From Spirochaetaceae bacterium (GTDB lineage: Bacteria > Spirochaetota > Spirochaetia > Treponematales > Breznakiellaceae): 9,469 nucleotides of DNA. The position numbers and the translations under genes were made by a program. Positions 1 through 6,135 of the stretch are shown here, in pieces (the stretch's first letter is position 1; each line of letters opens with the position of its first letter). The stretch lies in NCBI GenBank assembly GCA_031257135.1, contig JAIRPH010000226.1, positions 1-9,469 on the forward strand, written 5' to 3'. The notes below the pieces were generated by a model. The model did not search any database, had not been told where the DNA came from, and worked only from the letters and a program-made list of their open reading frames with translations.

Positions 1-112
1 TGTTTTTCGGATTCTCCGCAAGCAGAGCGAAATACGGCTCATCCTCGGCGTACCGGGAAACATTCCCGCTGATCTCAGGCGGCGTTATATGCACGTGAAA
101 ATCTATCTTCAT
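1..112 (-). CDS. Amidohydrolase family protein, N-terminal part (runs off the left edge)
   Basis: Only the first 37 residues are present. The protein begins MKIDFHVHITPPEI. The D-x-H-x-H motif (His6, His8) right after the first beta strand is the metal-binding signature at the N-terminus of amidohydrolase_2 proteins (ACMSD / resorcylate decarboxylase-like metal hydrolases and decarboxylases). The ATG at 110-112 is supported by a GGAGGG ribosome site at 124-129 (minus strand, 11 bases away) and by a promoter at 158-186. Family membership is fairly safe from the motif. The substrate cannot be told from this fragment. It is transcribed leftwards, away from the pyrophosphatase-like gene. Confidence 0.7.
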   Translation of the reverse strand, partial: MKIDFHVHITPPEISGNVSRYAEDEPYFALLAENPKN

Positions 113-157
113 TCTTTTAAAATCCCTCCATCTTTAATTTTTTAAAGTTATAATCTA

Positions 158-186
158 AGTATAATCTTAAAAGAAAGTATATGCAA
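158..186 (-). promoter_or_regulatory. Sigma-70-type promoter for the amidohydrolase gene
   Basis: On the minus strand, TTGCAT (181-186) and TATACT (158-163) are separated by exactly 17 bases. The predicted start of transcription is near 151, giving a leader of about 40 bases that contains the GGAGGG ribosome site. It lies back to back with the promoter at 207-235. Confidence 0.55.
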
Positions 187-206
187 CGAGGGCTAAAATT
201 TTCCTG

Positions 207-235
207 TTGACAACCTTCGCGAGATAGAATAAACT
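207..235 (+). promoter_or_regulatory. Sigma-70-type promoter for the pyrophosphatase-like gene
   Basis: TTGACA (207-212), a 17-base spacer and TAAACT (230-235). The -35 is a perfect consensus. Transcription would start near 242, only about 13 bases before the ATG at 255, and there is no recognisable Shine-Dalgarno in that leader. Confidence 0.6.
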
Positions 236-254
236 ACAAATATCAGATAGAAAT

Positions 255-605
255 ATGGAATACGATACTGTCTTTTGGGAATATCTGGAAAAAATTGTAC
301 AAGACAATGAAATAATACTAGATAGACACAAGGGAACAAGACATCCAAAATACGCCTCTATAAGGTATGAAATTGATTATGGATATATAAAAAACACAAA
401 ATCAATGGACGGCGGAGGCATTGATGTTTTTATAGGCTCTGAAAATAATAAAAAAGTAGATGCTATAGTTTGTACAATAGATTTATTGAAAAAAGATTCT
501 GAAATAAAAATATTGCTAGGATGTACTGAAGAAGAAAAAATAAACGTATATACTTTTTTGAATAATTCGGAATATATGAAGGCATTGCTGATAAAAAAGA
601 AATAA
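255..605 (+). CDS. Small inorganic-pyrophosphatase-like protein, AT-rich
   Basis: A soluble protein of 116 residues. The core reads IDYGYI (40-45), then MDGGGIDVFI (51-60), matching the family I pyrophosphatase pattern YGYI...T...DGDPVDV. Later come a VCTIDLLKKD segment (72-81) and LLGCTEEE (87-94), which I recall from a short class of proteins annotated as inorganic pyrophosphatase in Firmicutes. It is shorter than the classical enzyme (about 175 residues). Of the three Asp in the E. coli signature (D65, D67, D70), the first and third are kept (D52, D57) but the middle one is Gly54, so activity is doubtful. The gene is strikingly AT-rich and lysine-rich compared with every other gene here, has its own promoter, no operon partner and no clear ribosome site. 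This suggests horizontal acquisition. Family call moderate; function uncertain. Confidence 0.65.
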   Translation: MEYDTVFWEYLEKIVQDNEIILDRHKGTRHPKYASIRYEIDYGYIKNTKSMDGGGIDVFIGSENNKKVDAIVCTIDLLKKDSEIKILLGCTEEEKINVYTFLNNSEYMKALLIKKK

Positions 606-937
606 TGGAGTACGCCGCCATTGCGTATAACCAGATTGTATCTGATCGCACCTACGGGGCGGAGCTACAAAAAACGTCGCATACAAGCTGTACGCCATAT
701 CATTTGCACCAATCCGCCTTTCTCCACGGTTGCCATAAATACGGCATTTATCCCATATTTCAAAGATAATGCGGATATTAAGATATAGGGGGATGACGAT
801 TATCAGGGTATTTTGAAAATACACAGGAACAGTGAAACGTCAAATAAAAAGCCTAAAGATGGAAAACTTACTCCTGATTTGGAAAGCCTTCAATATGGCT
901 TTCCAATAGATCAATTATGGGTTCGTTTGACCTTCCA
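606..937. other. Gene-poor, probably decayed DNA between two convergent genes
   Basis: No convincing intact gene. An ORF of 54 codons starts at 605 (ATG sharing an A with the preceding TAA) but has no family resemblance I know. The reading frame of the pyrophosphatase-like gene stays open past its stop, broken only by a TAG at 786-788, until 948-950. It includes an ICTNPPFS stretch (about 699-722) that resembles the NPPF motif of adenine methyltransferases but could be chance. The most likely reading is remnants of foreign genes that arrived with the AT-rich gene. A perfect hairpin lies at 879-906. Confidence 0.4.
879..906 (-). terminator. Hairpin downstream of the flavoprotein gene, possible terminator
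   Basis: A perfect 10-bp stem (TTGGAAAGCC / GGCTTTCCAA) with an 8-base loop, about 31 bases beyond the stop of the minus-strand flavoprotein gene. It sits where two transcription units converge, so it could serve either strand. No proper T-tract follows on either side, so intrinsic termination is not assured. Confidence 0.35.
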
Positions 938-1513
938 TCATACTTTGTAGATCGCCTCCAATTTTTTTAATATTTGCGTCATCTCAGATCGGAGGGTCTC
1001 TTTGTTTACGGGAATACGGTCTGTATTAGGGACGGCAATGGTATGTTCTAAGCTGGCGTTCATCAGCCGAAAGGCAAGTCTTAGGTGTTCCTGCATGATA
1101 GCTACTCCCCGGGAATCGGTTGAGCCGTATGCGGCGAGTAACAGCGCGGGTTTATAGTTTTCAATAGGGTTTTTAACGCCCAAAGAAAATTTCGCTTCAA
1201 AATACCGCTGAGTACGGTCGAAAACCGCTTTCAGCGGCGCGGGAAAGCCTAGCCCATACACCGGCGATGCCACTACCAGCAGATTCGCTTCTCTCAAAGC
1301 CCGATCTATAAGCGTAAAATCGTCGTCATACCGGCACCCTTGAATTCGCTTGCAGTACCCGCAGTGGATGCACGGATTGATCGTCTTGCGATACGCTTCG
1401 ATTAACGTAACTTCATGTTCTGGACTCTGCCAGAGGTCGATGAAACACTCCGTCAACGCGGCGGTAACGCCATTACGGCGGGGAGACCCCATTAATATTA
1501 ATGCCTTTTTCAC
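938..1513 (-). CDS. Iron-sulfur flavoprotein / NADPH-dependent FMN reductase family
   Basis: A soluble flavodoxin-fold protein of 191 residues. MGSPRRNGVT (8-17) is the FMN phosphate-binding loop after beta 1. SPVYGLGFPAPLKAVFDR (83-100) is the second typical flavin-loop segment of this family. Between them Cys48, Cys51, Cys54 and Cys60 form C-x2-C-x2-C-x5-C, the compact cysteine motif of archaeal and clostridial iron-sulfur flavoproteins (Isf), which hold one [4Fe-4S] cluster next to FMN and pass electrons from ferredoxin to acceptors, for example in oxidative-stress defence. The start is a GTG (1511-1513) with GGGGAGG at 1527-1533, a rather long 13-base spacing. It is the second gene of an operon: the polyferredoxin gene ends 35 bases upstream, and that protein is a natural electron partner. 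The physiological acceptor is unknown. Confidence 0.8.
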   Translation of the reverse strand: MKKALILMGSPRRNGVTAALTECFIDLWQSPEHEVTLIEAYRKTINPCIHCGYCKRIQGCRYDDDFTLIDRALREANLLVVASPVYGLGFPAPLKAVFDRTQRYFEAKFSLGVKNPIENYKPALLLAAYGSTDSRGVAIMQEHLRLAFRLMNASLEHTIAVPNTDRIPVNKETLRSEMTQILKKLEAIYKV

Positions 1514-1548
1514 AGTATAGCGTGGACCTCCCCCGGTAAACCCGCGGC

Positions 1549-1953
1549 TTATGACGCTTGGTCGGTTTTAATGGCGAGAACGCTTTGAGGACACGCTTTT
1601 ACGCAGATGCCGCAGGAAATACACTTACTGGGAAGGGCATCCTTTTGCAACAGGACCATAACATGAAAGGGGCAGGCTTCTACGCATTTGCCGCATTTCT
1701 GACATTTGTCTTTGGCTATTGTATATACCCCCGCTTTATTTTGGGTAATGGCACCGGCTTCGCAGGTTTTCGCGCATTTGCCGCATTGAGCGCAGGTATA
1801 AATCTTCAGTTTTCCGTCTTTTTGAGACACGTGCAGACAGGCTACATCTTTTTCGCAGGGATTCTCTTTTTTGTAAAAAGCTCCCGCGCAAGCAAGCTCG
1901 CAGGTAAGACAGTTCATACAGGCGTTGCTGTCTAGTACCGCTAATTTTTTCAT
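1549..1953 (-). CDS. CooF-like polyferredoxin with four [4Fe-4S] motifs
   Basis: An electron carrier of 134 residues, with no signal peptide or membrane segment. Four cysteine quartets of the form C-x2-C-x2-C-x3-C occur at 12/15/18/22, 54/57/60/64, 84/87/90/94 and 111/114/117/121. The last two end in the classical C-P. Two further cysteines (33, 39) lie in the loop after the first motif. The first motif and its surroundings (CMNCLTCELACAG) resemble CooF and the HycB/DmsB-type electron-transfer subunits that link redox enzymes through chains of clusters. An in-frame ATG exists 20 codons upstream, but the start at 1951-1953 has a strong AAGGAGAG ribosome site and matches the family N-terminus. 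It is the first gene of a two-gene operon with the iron-sulfur flavoprotein. No CO dehydrogenase or hydrogenase gene is nearby in this window, so the electron donor is open. Confidence 0.85.
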   Translation of the reverse strand: MKKLAVLDSNACMNCLTCELACAGAFYKKENPCEKDVACLHVSQKDGKLKIYTCAQCGKCAKTCEAGAITQNKAGVYTIAKDKCQKCGKCVEACPFHVMVLLQKDALPSKCISCGICVKACPQSVLAIKTDQAS

Positions 1954-1959
1954 AAGGCT

Positions 1960-1965
1960 CTCCTT
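1960..1965 (-). promoter_or_regulatory. Ribosome binding site fixing the polyferredoxin start
   Basis: On the minus strand the sequence reads AAGGAG, six bases before the ATG at 1951-1953. A longer reading from an upstream ATG at 2013 would run through the -10 element and has no such site, so the shorter start is preferred. Confidence 0.7.
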
Positions 1966-1984
1966 CCTTATTGTAGATAGAACC

Positions 1985-2013
1985 AGAATATCAAAAGAAA
2001 CAAACAATGTCAA
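1985..2013 (-). promoter_or_regulatory. Near-consensus sigma-70 promoter for the polyferredoxin-flavoprotein operon
   Basis: On the minus strand, TTGACA (2008-2013), a 17-base spacer, then TATTCT (1985-1990). This is the best promoter in the window. Transcription would start near 1978, leaving a leader of about 25 bases holding the ribosome site. The upstream side is the start region of the divergent citramalate synthase gene. Confidence 0.7.
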
Positions 2014-2054
2014 GTCCTATTATTGAACGTTTTGAGCGTCTATGCTACCGTATC

Positions 2055-2061
2055 GGGGAGG
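2055..2061 (+). promoter_or_regulatory. Ribosome binding site that favours a GTG start for cimA
   Basis: GGGGAGG at 2055-2061. It is only 1 base from the in-frame ATG at 2063 and lies inside the reading frame that begins at the ATG at 2042. Its spacing to the GTG at 2072 is 10 bases, which is workable, so the GTG is the best-supported start. Confidence 0.55.
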
Positions 2062-2071
2062 TATGCGAAGA

Positions 2072-3673
2072 GTGACTGATGAACGGATTGACATCGAAAT
2101 CCTCGATACGACGCTCCGCGACGGCGCGCAGGGAGAAGGGATCAGCTTCTCGGTTCAGGACAAACTTGCGGCGGTCCGGGCTTTGGATGAGTTGGGCATA
2201 AGCTGGATTGAGGCGGGAAATCCGGGGAGCAACCCTAAAGATATGGAATTTTTCCGGCTTGCCGGGAGTCTCAGCCTGAAGCGCGCCCGGCTTTGCGCGT
2301 TCGGCTCTACCAGAAAGAAAGGGATTACCCCGGGGGAAGACCCGTTCTTAAAAACTCTGCTGGACGCGTCTACTGAAGGCGCGGTTATCTTCGGGAAAAG
2401 CTGGGACCTTCATGTGACGGAGGTGCTTGGGGTTTCTCTGGAAGAGAATCTCGCCATGATAGCCGAGACGGTGGCGTTTCTCAAGGATCGGGGGCGGCTG
2501 GTCATATACGATGCGGAGCATTACTTCGACGGCTGGACCGCCAATCCCGAATACGCGCTCAAAACGCTGGAAGCCGCCTTTGAAGCCGGGGCGGATCGGA
2601 TCGTTCTGTGCGATACCAATGGCGGCAACTTCCCGGATACCATTGCCGAAGGGGTTAAGGCGGCTCTGCCCTTCGGCTGGGTCGGGATTCACGCGCATAA
2701 CGATGCGGATATGGCGAGCGCGTGTTCCATCGCCGCGGTCCGCGCCGGGTGCCGGCATTTGCAGGGGACTCTTTTGGGTTTCGGCGAGCGGTGCGGCAAT
2801 GCGGCGTTAGCGTCGATTATCCCGAGTCTCGAACTCAAGCTGAATCTCCGATGCCTTCCGCCGGGCAATTTGGAGCGGCTCACCGAGGCGAGCCGCAAGG
2901 TAGCGGAAATCGCCAATGTTCTTGCTTCGGACAATATGCCTTATATCGGCGCGCACGCGTTTTCCCATAAAGCCGGGATGCACGCCGACGGTATTCTCAA
3001 GATGCGTCATTCTTTTGAACACATTGATCCTCGTCTTGTGGGAAACGACCGGCATTTTTTAATGAGCGAAATCGGAGGACGCGCCGCCATTGCCGAGCGC
3101 GCCCGGAAAATCGATCCTTCGATTACGAAAGATCATCCGGTAACCGAGGCATTGGCGACTCAGCTTAAAACCCTTGAAGCCGAAGGCTGGCAGTTTGAGG
3201 GCGCGGACGGGAGCTTTGAGCTTTTGGTGCGCCGGGAGCTGGGGAAGTATAAGCCCCTCTTCAAGATCGACGCGTACCGGGTAGTAAGCGAGCATCCCGG
3301 AGGGGACGGGATTTCCTGCTGTTACGCTTGGGCTAAGGTTTGGGTGGACGGTCAGCAGGAAATTGCCGCCGCCGAGGGGCAAGGTCCCGTAAACGCGCTT
3401 GACCGAGCCTTGCGGAAAGCTCTGAATCCGTTTTTCTACAACTTCGACCTTGATAAAGTCCGCCTGTCGGACTACAAAGTCCGGGTTATCGACGGCAAAG
3501 ACGCGACGGCCGCTAAGGTCAGGGTACTCATCGAGTCAACCGACGGCGTACATACGTGGAGTACCATAGGCGTTTCAGAAGATATTATCGACGCAAGCCG
3601 GGCGGCGTTGGTAGATTCTATCGAATATAAGCTCATCAGCGTCATAGAACGGCGGTTTAAGGGGTTGTTTTAA
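2072..3673 (+). CDS. cimA: (R)-citramalate synthase, long form
   Basis: Cytoplasmic enzyme of 533 residues that condenses acetyl-CoA with pyruvate to (R)-citramalate, opening the threonine-independent route to isoleucine. From the GTG start, ILDTTLRDGAQGEG (10-23) is the catalytic, metal-binding opening of the DRE-TIM metallolyase barrel. HAHND (207-211) gives the two metal-binding histidines, and GFGERCGNA (237-244 region) follows. The linker carries SHKAGMHADGILK (about 298-310). The last 150 residues form the LeuA-type regulatory/dimer domain, in this family the site of feedback inhibition by isoleucine. The GEGISFS opening and length of about 530 fit the Geobacter/cyanobacterial CimA type rather than 2-isopropylmalate or homocitrate synthase, which are the main alternatives. 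It stands alone, with no leu or ilv genes beside it. Alternative starts are ATG 2042 and 2063. Confidence 0.88.
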   Translation: MTDERIDIEILDTTLRDGAQGEGISFSVQDKLAAVRALDELGISWIEAGNPGSNPKDMEFFRLAGSLSLKRARLCAFGSTRKKGITPGEDPFLKTLLDASTEGAVIFGKSWDLHVTEVLGVSLEENLAMIAETVAFLKDRGRLVIYDAEHYFDGWTANPEYALKTLEAAFEAGADRIVLCDTNGGNFPDTIAEGVKAALPFGWVGIHAHNDADMASACSIAAVRAGCRHLQGTLLGFGERCGNAALASIIPSLELKLNLRCLPPGNLERLTEASRKVAEIANVLASDNMPYIGAHAFSHKAGMHADGILKMRHSFEHIDPRLVGNDRHFLMSEIGGRAAIAERARKIDPSITKDHPVTEALATQLKTLEAEGWQFEGADGSFELLVRRELGKYKPLFKIDAYRVVSEHPGGDGISCCYAWAKVWVDGQQEIAAAEGQGPVNALDRALRKALNPFFYNFDLDKVRLSDYKVRVIDGKDATAAKVRVLIESTDGVHTWSTIGVSEDIIDASRAALVDSIEYKLISVIERRFKGLF

Positions 3674-3682
3674 TGTGGATAC

Positions 3683-3711
3683 TTGCATATACCGCGAATA
3701 ATTGACATAAT
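3683..3711 (+). promoter_or_regulatory. Promoter of the LacI-family regulator gene, probably giving a leaderless mRNA
   Basis: TTGCAT (3683-3688), 17-base spacer, CATAAT (3706-3711). Only 8 bases separate the -10 from the ATG at 3720, so transcription should start at or within two bases of the initiation codon. No Shine-Dalgarno is present. Confidence 0.5.
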
Positions 3712-3719
3712 GTAATATT

Positions 3720-4721
3720 ATGGCGACATTAAAGGATATTGCAGAACAGGCAGGCGTGTCCGCATCTACCGTATCGCGGGTACTCCATAGCAAAGAGTAC
3801 ATCAACCCGGAAAAAAGAACGCAAATCCTCAAACTGCTGGAGCAAAACAGCTATATTCTGCCGGAAAAACCCGTTCAAAACGCGGAAACCAGAAAGGCTA
3901 TTACGATAGGCATACTCATTTCCGATACATACAATATGTACCGGCGTCAGTTTTTTTCGAGCATAGAACGGTATTTAAACTCTTTCGGGTACCGAGCGTT
4001 GTTTTTTTTCGTAAAATTCGATATCGCCAGCCAAAAAGAAAGCTTGGAACATCTGAAATCCGAAAAACTTGACGGCATCATCCTTCATAATGAGCTAAGT
4101 CTGCCGGCATTTACCGATTATATCACCAAGCGCAACATACAGGCTGTATCGACTATCTGCAATGACGACCCCTTTCCGACTATCAAGATAGACGACCGCC
4201 GAGCCGCCGCGGAAGCGGTTAATCATCTTATCTCTCTCGGACACCGAAACATAAATCTGCTTTACGGAAACGCTTTTTCTTACGGCAGAGAACGAATGGA
4301 AGGTTATTATGAAGCCCTCGCCGGAGCGGGCATTGAACGGGACGAAAACCGGATATTTTCTGTAGGACGCTATACCTGCGAAGCGGGTATGTATGGAATG
4401 AGGGAAATGTTGCTTCGAAGGCGCGATTTCACCGCACTGTTTGCCGCCAGCGACGATCTTGCGATAGGCGCAATCAGGGTATTGCAAGACGAGGGAATCC
4501 GGGTTCCAGAAGAGGTTTCGGTCATCAGCGTTGACGATGTGGAAATAGCGAATTACTTCATCCCCCGGCTGACAACCATTCATCAGCCTATGGATGAAAT
4601 CGCCGAACAGTCGGTCATTAATCTCCGCAGACTGATGAGCGGCGGAAACGGCATTAATTCAGAAATTATCATTCCTCACAAGCTGATCGTTCGGGAATCA
4701 ACTTCCGCTATAGTTCATTAG
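3720..4721 (+). CDS. LacI-family transcriptional regulator
   Basis: DNA-binding repressor of 333 residues, normal length for the family. Residues 2-22 (ATLKDIAEQAGVSASTVSRV and following) are the classic LacI helix-turn-helix. NPEKRTQIL (29-37) continues the headpiece, which is followed by a hinge. From about residue 60 comes a periplasmic-binding-protein-like effector domain with TIGILISD at its first strand, FAASDDLAIGAIRVLQDEGI in the second subdomain, and ISVDDVEIANYFIPRLTTIHQP near the end, all typical of sugar-responsive members. The effector cannot be predicted. Upstream is cimA (46-base gap, own promoter), with no functional link evident. Downstream lie a candidate operator (4745-4756) and a sugar-type dehydrogenase gene, the probable target. 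The start has no ribosome site, suggesting leaderless translation. Confidence 0.92.
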   Translation: MATLKDIAEQAGVSASTVSRVLHSKEYINPEKRTQILKLLEQNSYILPEKPVQNAETRKAITIGILISDTYNMYRRQFFSSIERYLNSFGYRALFFFVKFDIASQKESLEHLKSEKLDGIILHNELSLPAFTDYITKRNIQAVSTICNDDPFPTIKIDDRRAAAEAVNHLISLGHRNINLLYGNAFSYGRERMEGYYEALAGAGIERDENRIFSVGRYTCEAGMYGMREMLLRRRDFTALFAASDDLAIGAIRVLQDEGIRVPEEVSVISVDDVEIANYFIPRLTTIHQPMDEIAEQSVINLRRLMSGGNGINSEIIIPHKLIVRESTSAIVH

Positions 4722-4744
4722 CCGAAGTATTACAAGCCTTGAAC

Positions 4745-4756
4745 GATAGCGCTATC
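4745..4756. promoter_or_regulatory. Candidate LacI-type operator, 12-bp perfect palindrome
   Basis: GATAGCGCTATC is a perfect palindrome with a central CpG. Its core AGCGCT is identical to the core of the symmetric lac operator. It fills the spacer between TTGAAC (4739-4744) and a weak ACTAAT (4762-4767), a position suited to repression. It lies 24 bases after the stop of the LacI-family gene and upstream of the dehydrogenase gene. Binding by that regulator is inferred, not shown. Confidence 0.45.
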
Positions 4757-4769
4757 AGGAAACTAATAC

Positions 4770-4871
4770 ATGAATAAAATAACAGAAAAGCTGTTCGGTT
4801 CTTTTGACGTTGCTTCGGTACTCGCGAATCCTGACTTTAAGGAAGACAGCGTTCGGGAAGTTATCATACTG
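4770..4871 (+). pseudogene. Fragment resembling the N-terminus of a restriction endonuclease
   Basis: The ATG at 4770 (weak AGGA site upstream) opens a frame whose first 34 residues include LANPDFKEDSVREVIIL. This resembles the opening helix of type I/IIG restriction enzyme N-terminal domains, where similar sequences continue P-x-L-x-x-L-G-Y. Here the resemblance ends abruptly after VIIL. The frame then runs through non-protein-like, AT-rich promoter sequence (residues such as LLIFYYYIV) into the dehydrogenase gene without a stop. The best reading is a truncated relic of a restriction-modification gene, not an N-terminal domain of the dehydrogenase. The match is from memory, so confidence is limited. 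A true 60-residue extension is the alternative. Confidence 0.4.
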
Positions 4872-4937
4872 TCTATGCAATTGGAGCGACGTAACTTAAG
4901 CGGGTTATGGCGTGTAGATTATCTCTTGATATTTTAC

Positions 4938-4943
4938 TATTAT
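4938..4943 (+). promoter_or_regulatory. -10-like element directly before the dehydrogenase start
   Basis: TATTAT at 4938-4943 lies exactly 6 bases before the ATG at 4950 in a very AT-rich stretch, and no Shine-Dalgarno is present. The -35 region at the right distance (TAGATT) is poor. Together with similar spacing at the LacI-family gene this hints at a leaderless transcript. Confidence 0.35.
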
Positions 4944-4949
4944 ATAGTT

Positions 4950-6065
4950 ATGAATACAGTAAAAATTGGTATAATCGGCATCGGGAATATGGGGTCCTCT
5001 CACTCGATGAATATCAGCGCGGGCAAGGTTCCGCAGTTGGAGCTTGCGGCGGCGGCTGACGCCATCCCAGAGCGGAAAAATTGGGCGGAACACAATCTGC
5101 CCTCTGGAGTCAAGATTTTCTCGGACAGCCGAGAGCTGATTCATAGTAACATTTGCGATGCGGTCCTGATAGCGACGCCTCATTATCAGCATCCCGCGCT
5201 CACGATGGAAGCCTTATCCGCAGGGCTTCACGTTCTCTGTGAGAAACCCGCCGGAGTCTATACCAAACAAGTCCGGGAAATGAACGATAAGGCGGAAAAA
5301 AGCGGAAAAGTTTTCGCCCTGATGTTCAATCAGCGGACGAACTGCCTCTACCGGGCAATGCACGATATAGTAACCGGCGGCAGTATGGGCGCGCTTAAAC
5401 GGGTAAGCTGGATCATTACGGATTGGTATCGTACCCAGAGCTACTACAACTCAGGGAATTGGCGGGCGACCTGGGCAGGAGAAGGAGGCGGAGTATTGCT
5501 CAATCAATGCCCACATCAGCTTGACCTGTTGCAGTGGATTTGCGGAATGCCCAGCAAGATTCGGGCTTTCTGTCATAATGGGAAATGGCACAACATCGAA
5601 GTGGAAGATGATGTAACCGCCTATCTTGAGTATCCCAACGGAGCTACCGGAACCTTCATTACTTCCACCGCAGACGCTCCGGGGACGAACCGCTTTGAAA
5701 TCACGCTGGAAATGGGGAAACTGGTCTGCGAAAACAATACCTTGACCCGGTTCTTATTAGCGGAAAATGAGCGGAAGTTTTGCAAGACCGCGCCGGGGGG
5801 CTTTGACAAGCCGGAATGTACGGAAAGCGTCGTGGAAACTGACGGTAAAAACGAACAGCATATCGGCGTTTTGAAAGCCTTTACCAGACATATTCTCTAC
5901 GGCGAACCTCTGATCGCCGAGGGCAAGGAAGGAATTTTGGGATTAACCCTTTCCAATGGGATGCATCTATCCTCTTGGCTGGATAGCACGGTCGATTTGC
6001 CTTTGGACGAGGAGCTTTTTCTTCAAGAGCTGAACAAACGCCGGGCGGCTTCACGGGCGAAGTAG
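4950..6065 (+). CDS. Gfo/Idh/MocA-family NAD(P)-dependent oxidoreductase
   Basis: Cytoplasmic dehydrogenase of 371 residues, typically acting on sugars, sugar acids or inositol. VKIGIIGIGNMGSSH (4-18) is the Rossmann dinucleotide loop (G10, G12, G15). IATPHYQH (74-81) and LCEKPAG (96-102) follow, with Lys99 the catalytic/substrate lysine. The C-terminal domain has WAGEGGGVLLNQCPHQLDLL (175-194). In B. subtilis inositol dehydrogenase the equivalent Asp and His (D172, H176) are catalytic; here they are Asn185 and His189, with the same spacing. The start at 4950 gives the standard family N-terminus; an ATG at 4770 would add 60 residues that look like relic and promoter sequence. It follows a LacI-family gene and a candidate operator, so carbon-source control is likely. 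The substrate cannot be named. Confidence 0.88.
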   Translation: MNTVKIGIIGIGNMGSSHSMNISAGKVPQLELAAAADAIPERKNWAEHNLPSGVKIFSDSRELIHSNICDAVLIATPHYQHPALTMEALSAGLHVLCEKPAGVYTKQVREMNDKAEKSGKVFALMFNQRTNCLYRAMHDIVTGGSMGALKRVSWIITDWYRTQSYYNSGNWRATWAGEGGGVLLNQCPHQLDLLQWICGMPSKIRAFCHNGKWHNIEVEDDVTAYLEYPNGATGTFITSTADAPGTNRFEITLEMGKLVCENNTLTRFLLAENERKFCKTAPGGFDKPECTESVVETDGKNEQHIGVLKAFTRHILYGEPLIAEGKEGILGLTLSNGMHLSSWLDSTVDLPLDEELFLQELNKRRAASRAK

Positions 6066-6073
6066 GGAGAGCC

Positions 6074-6106
6074 GGCTGATTTTCGCGGCGACTGCGTCAA
6101 TCAGCC
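6074..6106 (+). terminator. Hairpin after the dehydrogenase gene, possible terminator
   Basis: GGCTGATT (6074-6081) pairs perfectly with AATCAGCC (6099-6106). After a 2-base mismatch, three further pairs (CGC/GCG) extend the stem. It lies 9 bases past the stop of the dehydrogenase gene, and the -35 of the next promoter starts at the very next base. There is no T-run, so it may be a weak or factor-assisted terminator. Confidence 0.4.
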
Positions 6107-6135
6107 TTGACCGCCGTTAAGCTCTAAGCTATACT
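6107..6135 (+). promoter_or_regulatory. Sigma-70 promoter for the SDR-like gene
   Basis: TTGACC (6107-6112), 17-base spacer, TATACT (6130-6135). Transcription would start near 6142, giving a leader of about 65 bases to the ATG at 6208. The -10 lies inside an odd perfect palindrome, CTATACTATAG (6129-6139). Confidence 0.6.

Noticed and set aside
516..824. Minus-strand ORF of 102 codons, and another at 463-651
   Set aside because: They overlap the better-supported pyrophosphatase-like gene and its decayed flank, show no family resemblance, no ribosome site and low-complexity AT-driven residues such as runs of Phe and Tyr.
2023..2051. Possible plus-strand promoter TTGAAC-17-TACCGT for cimA
   Set aside because: The -10 is poor and the predicted start of transcription would fall inside the ribosome binding site at 2055-2061.
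2348..3382. Several ORFs of 80-136 codons inside cimA on both strands
   Set aside because: All are shadows of the cimA coding sequence, rich in Arg/Pro as expected from GC-rich out-of-frame reading, with no recognisable domains.
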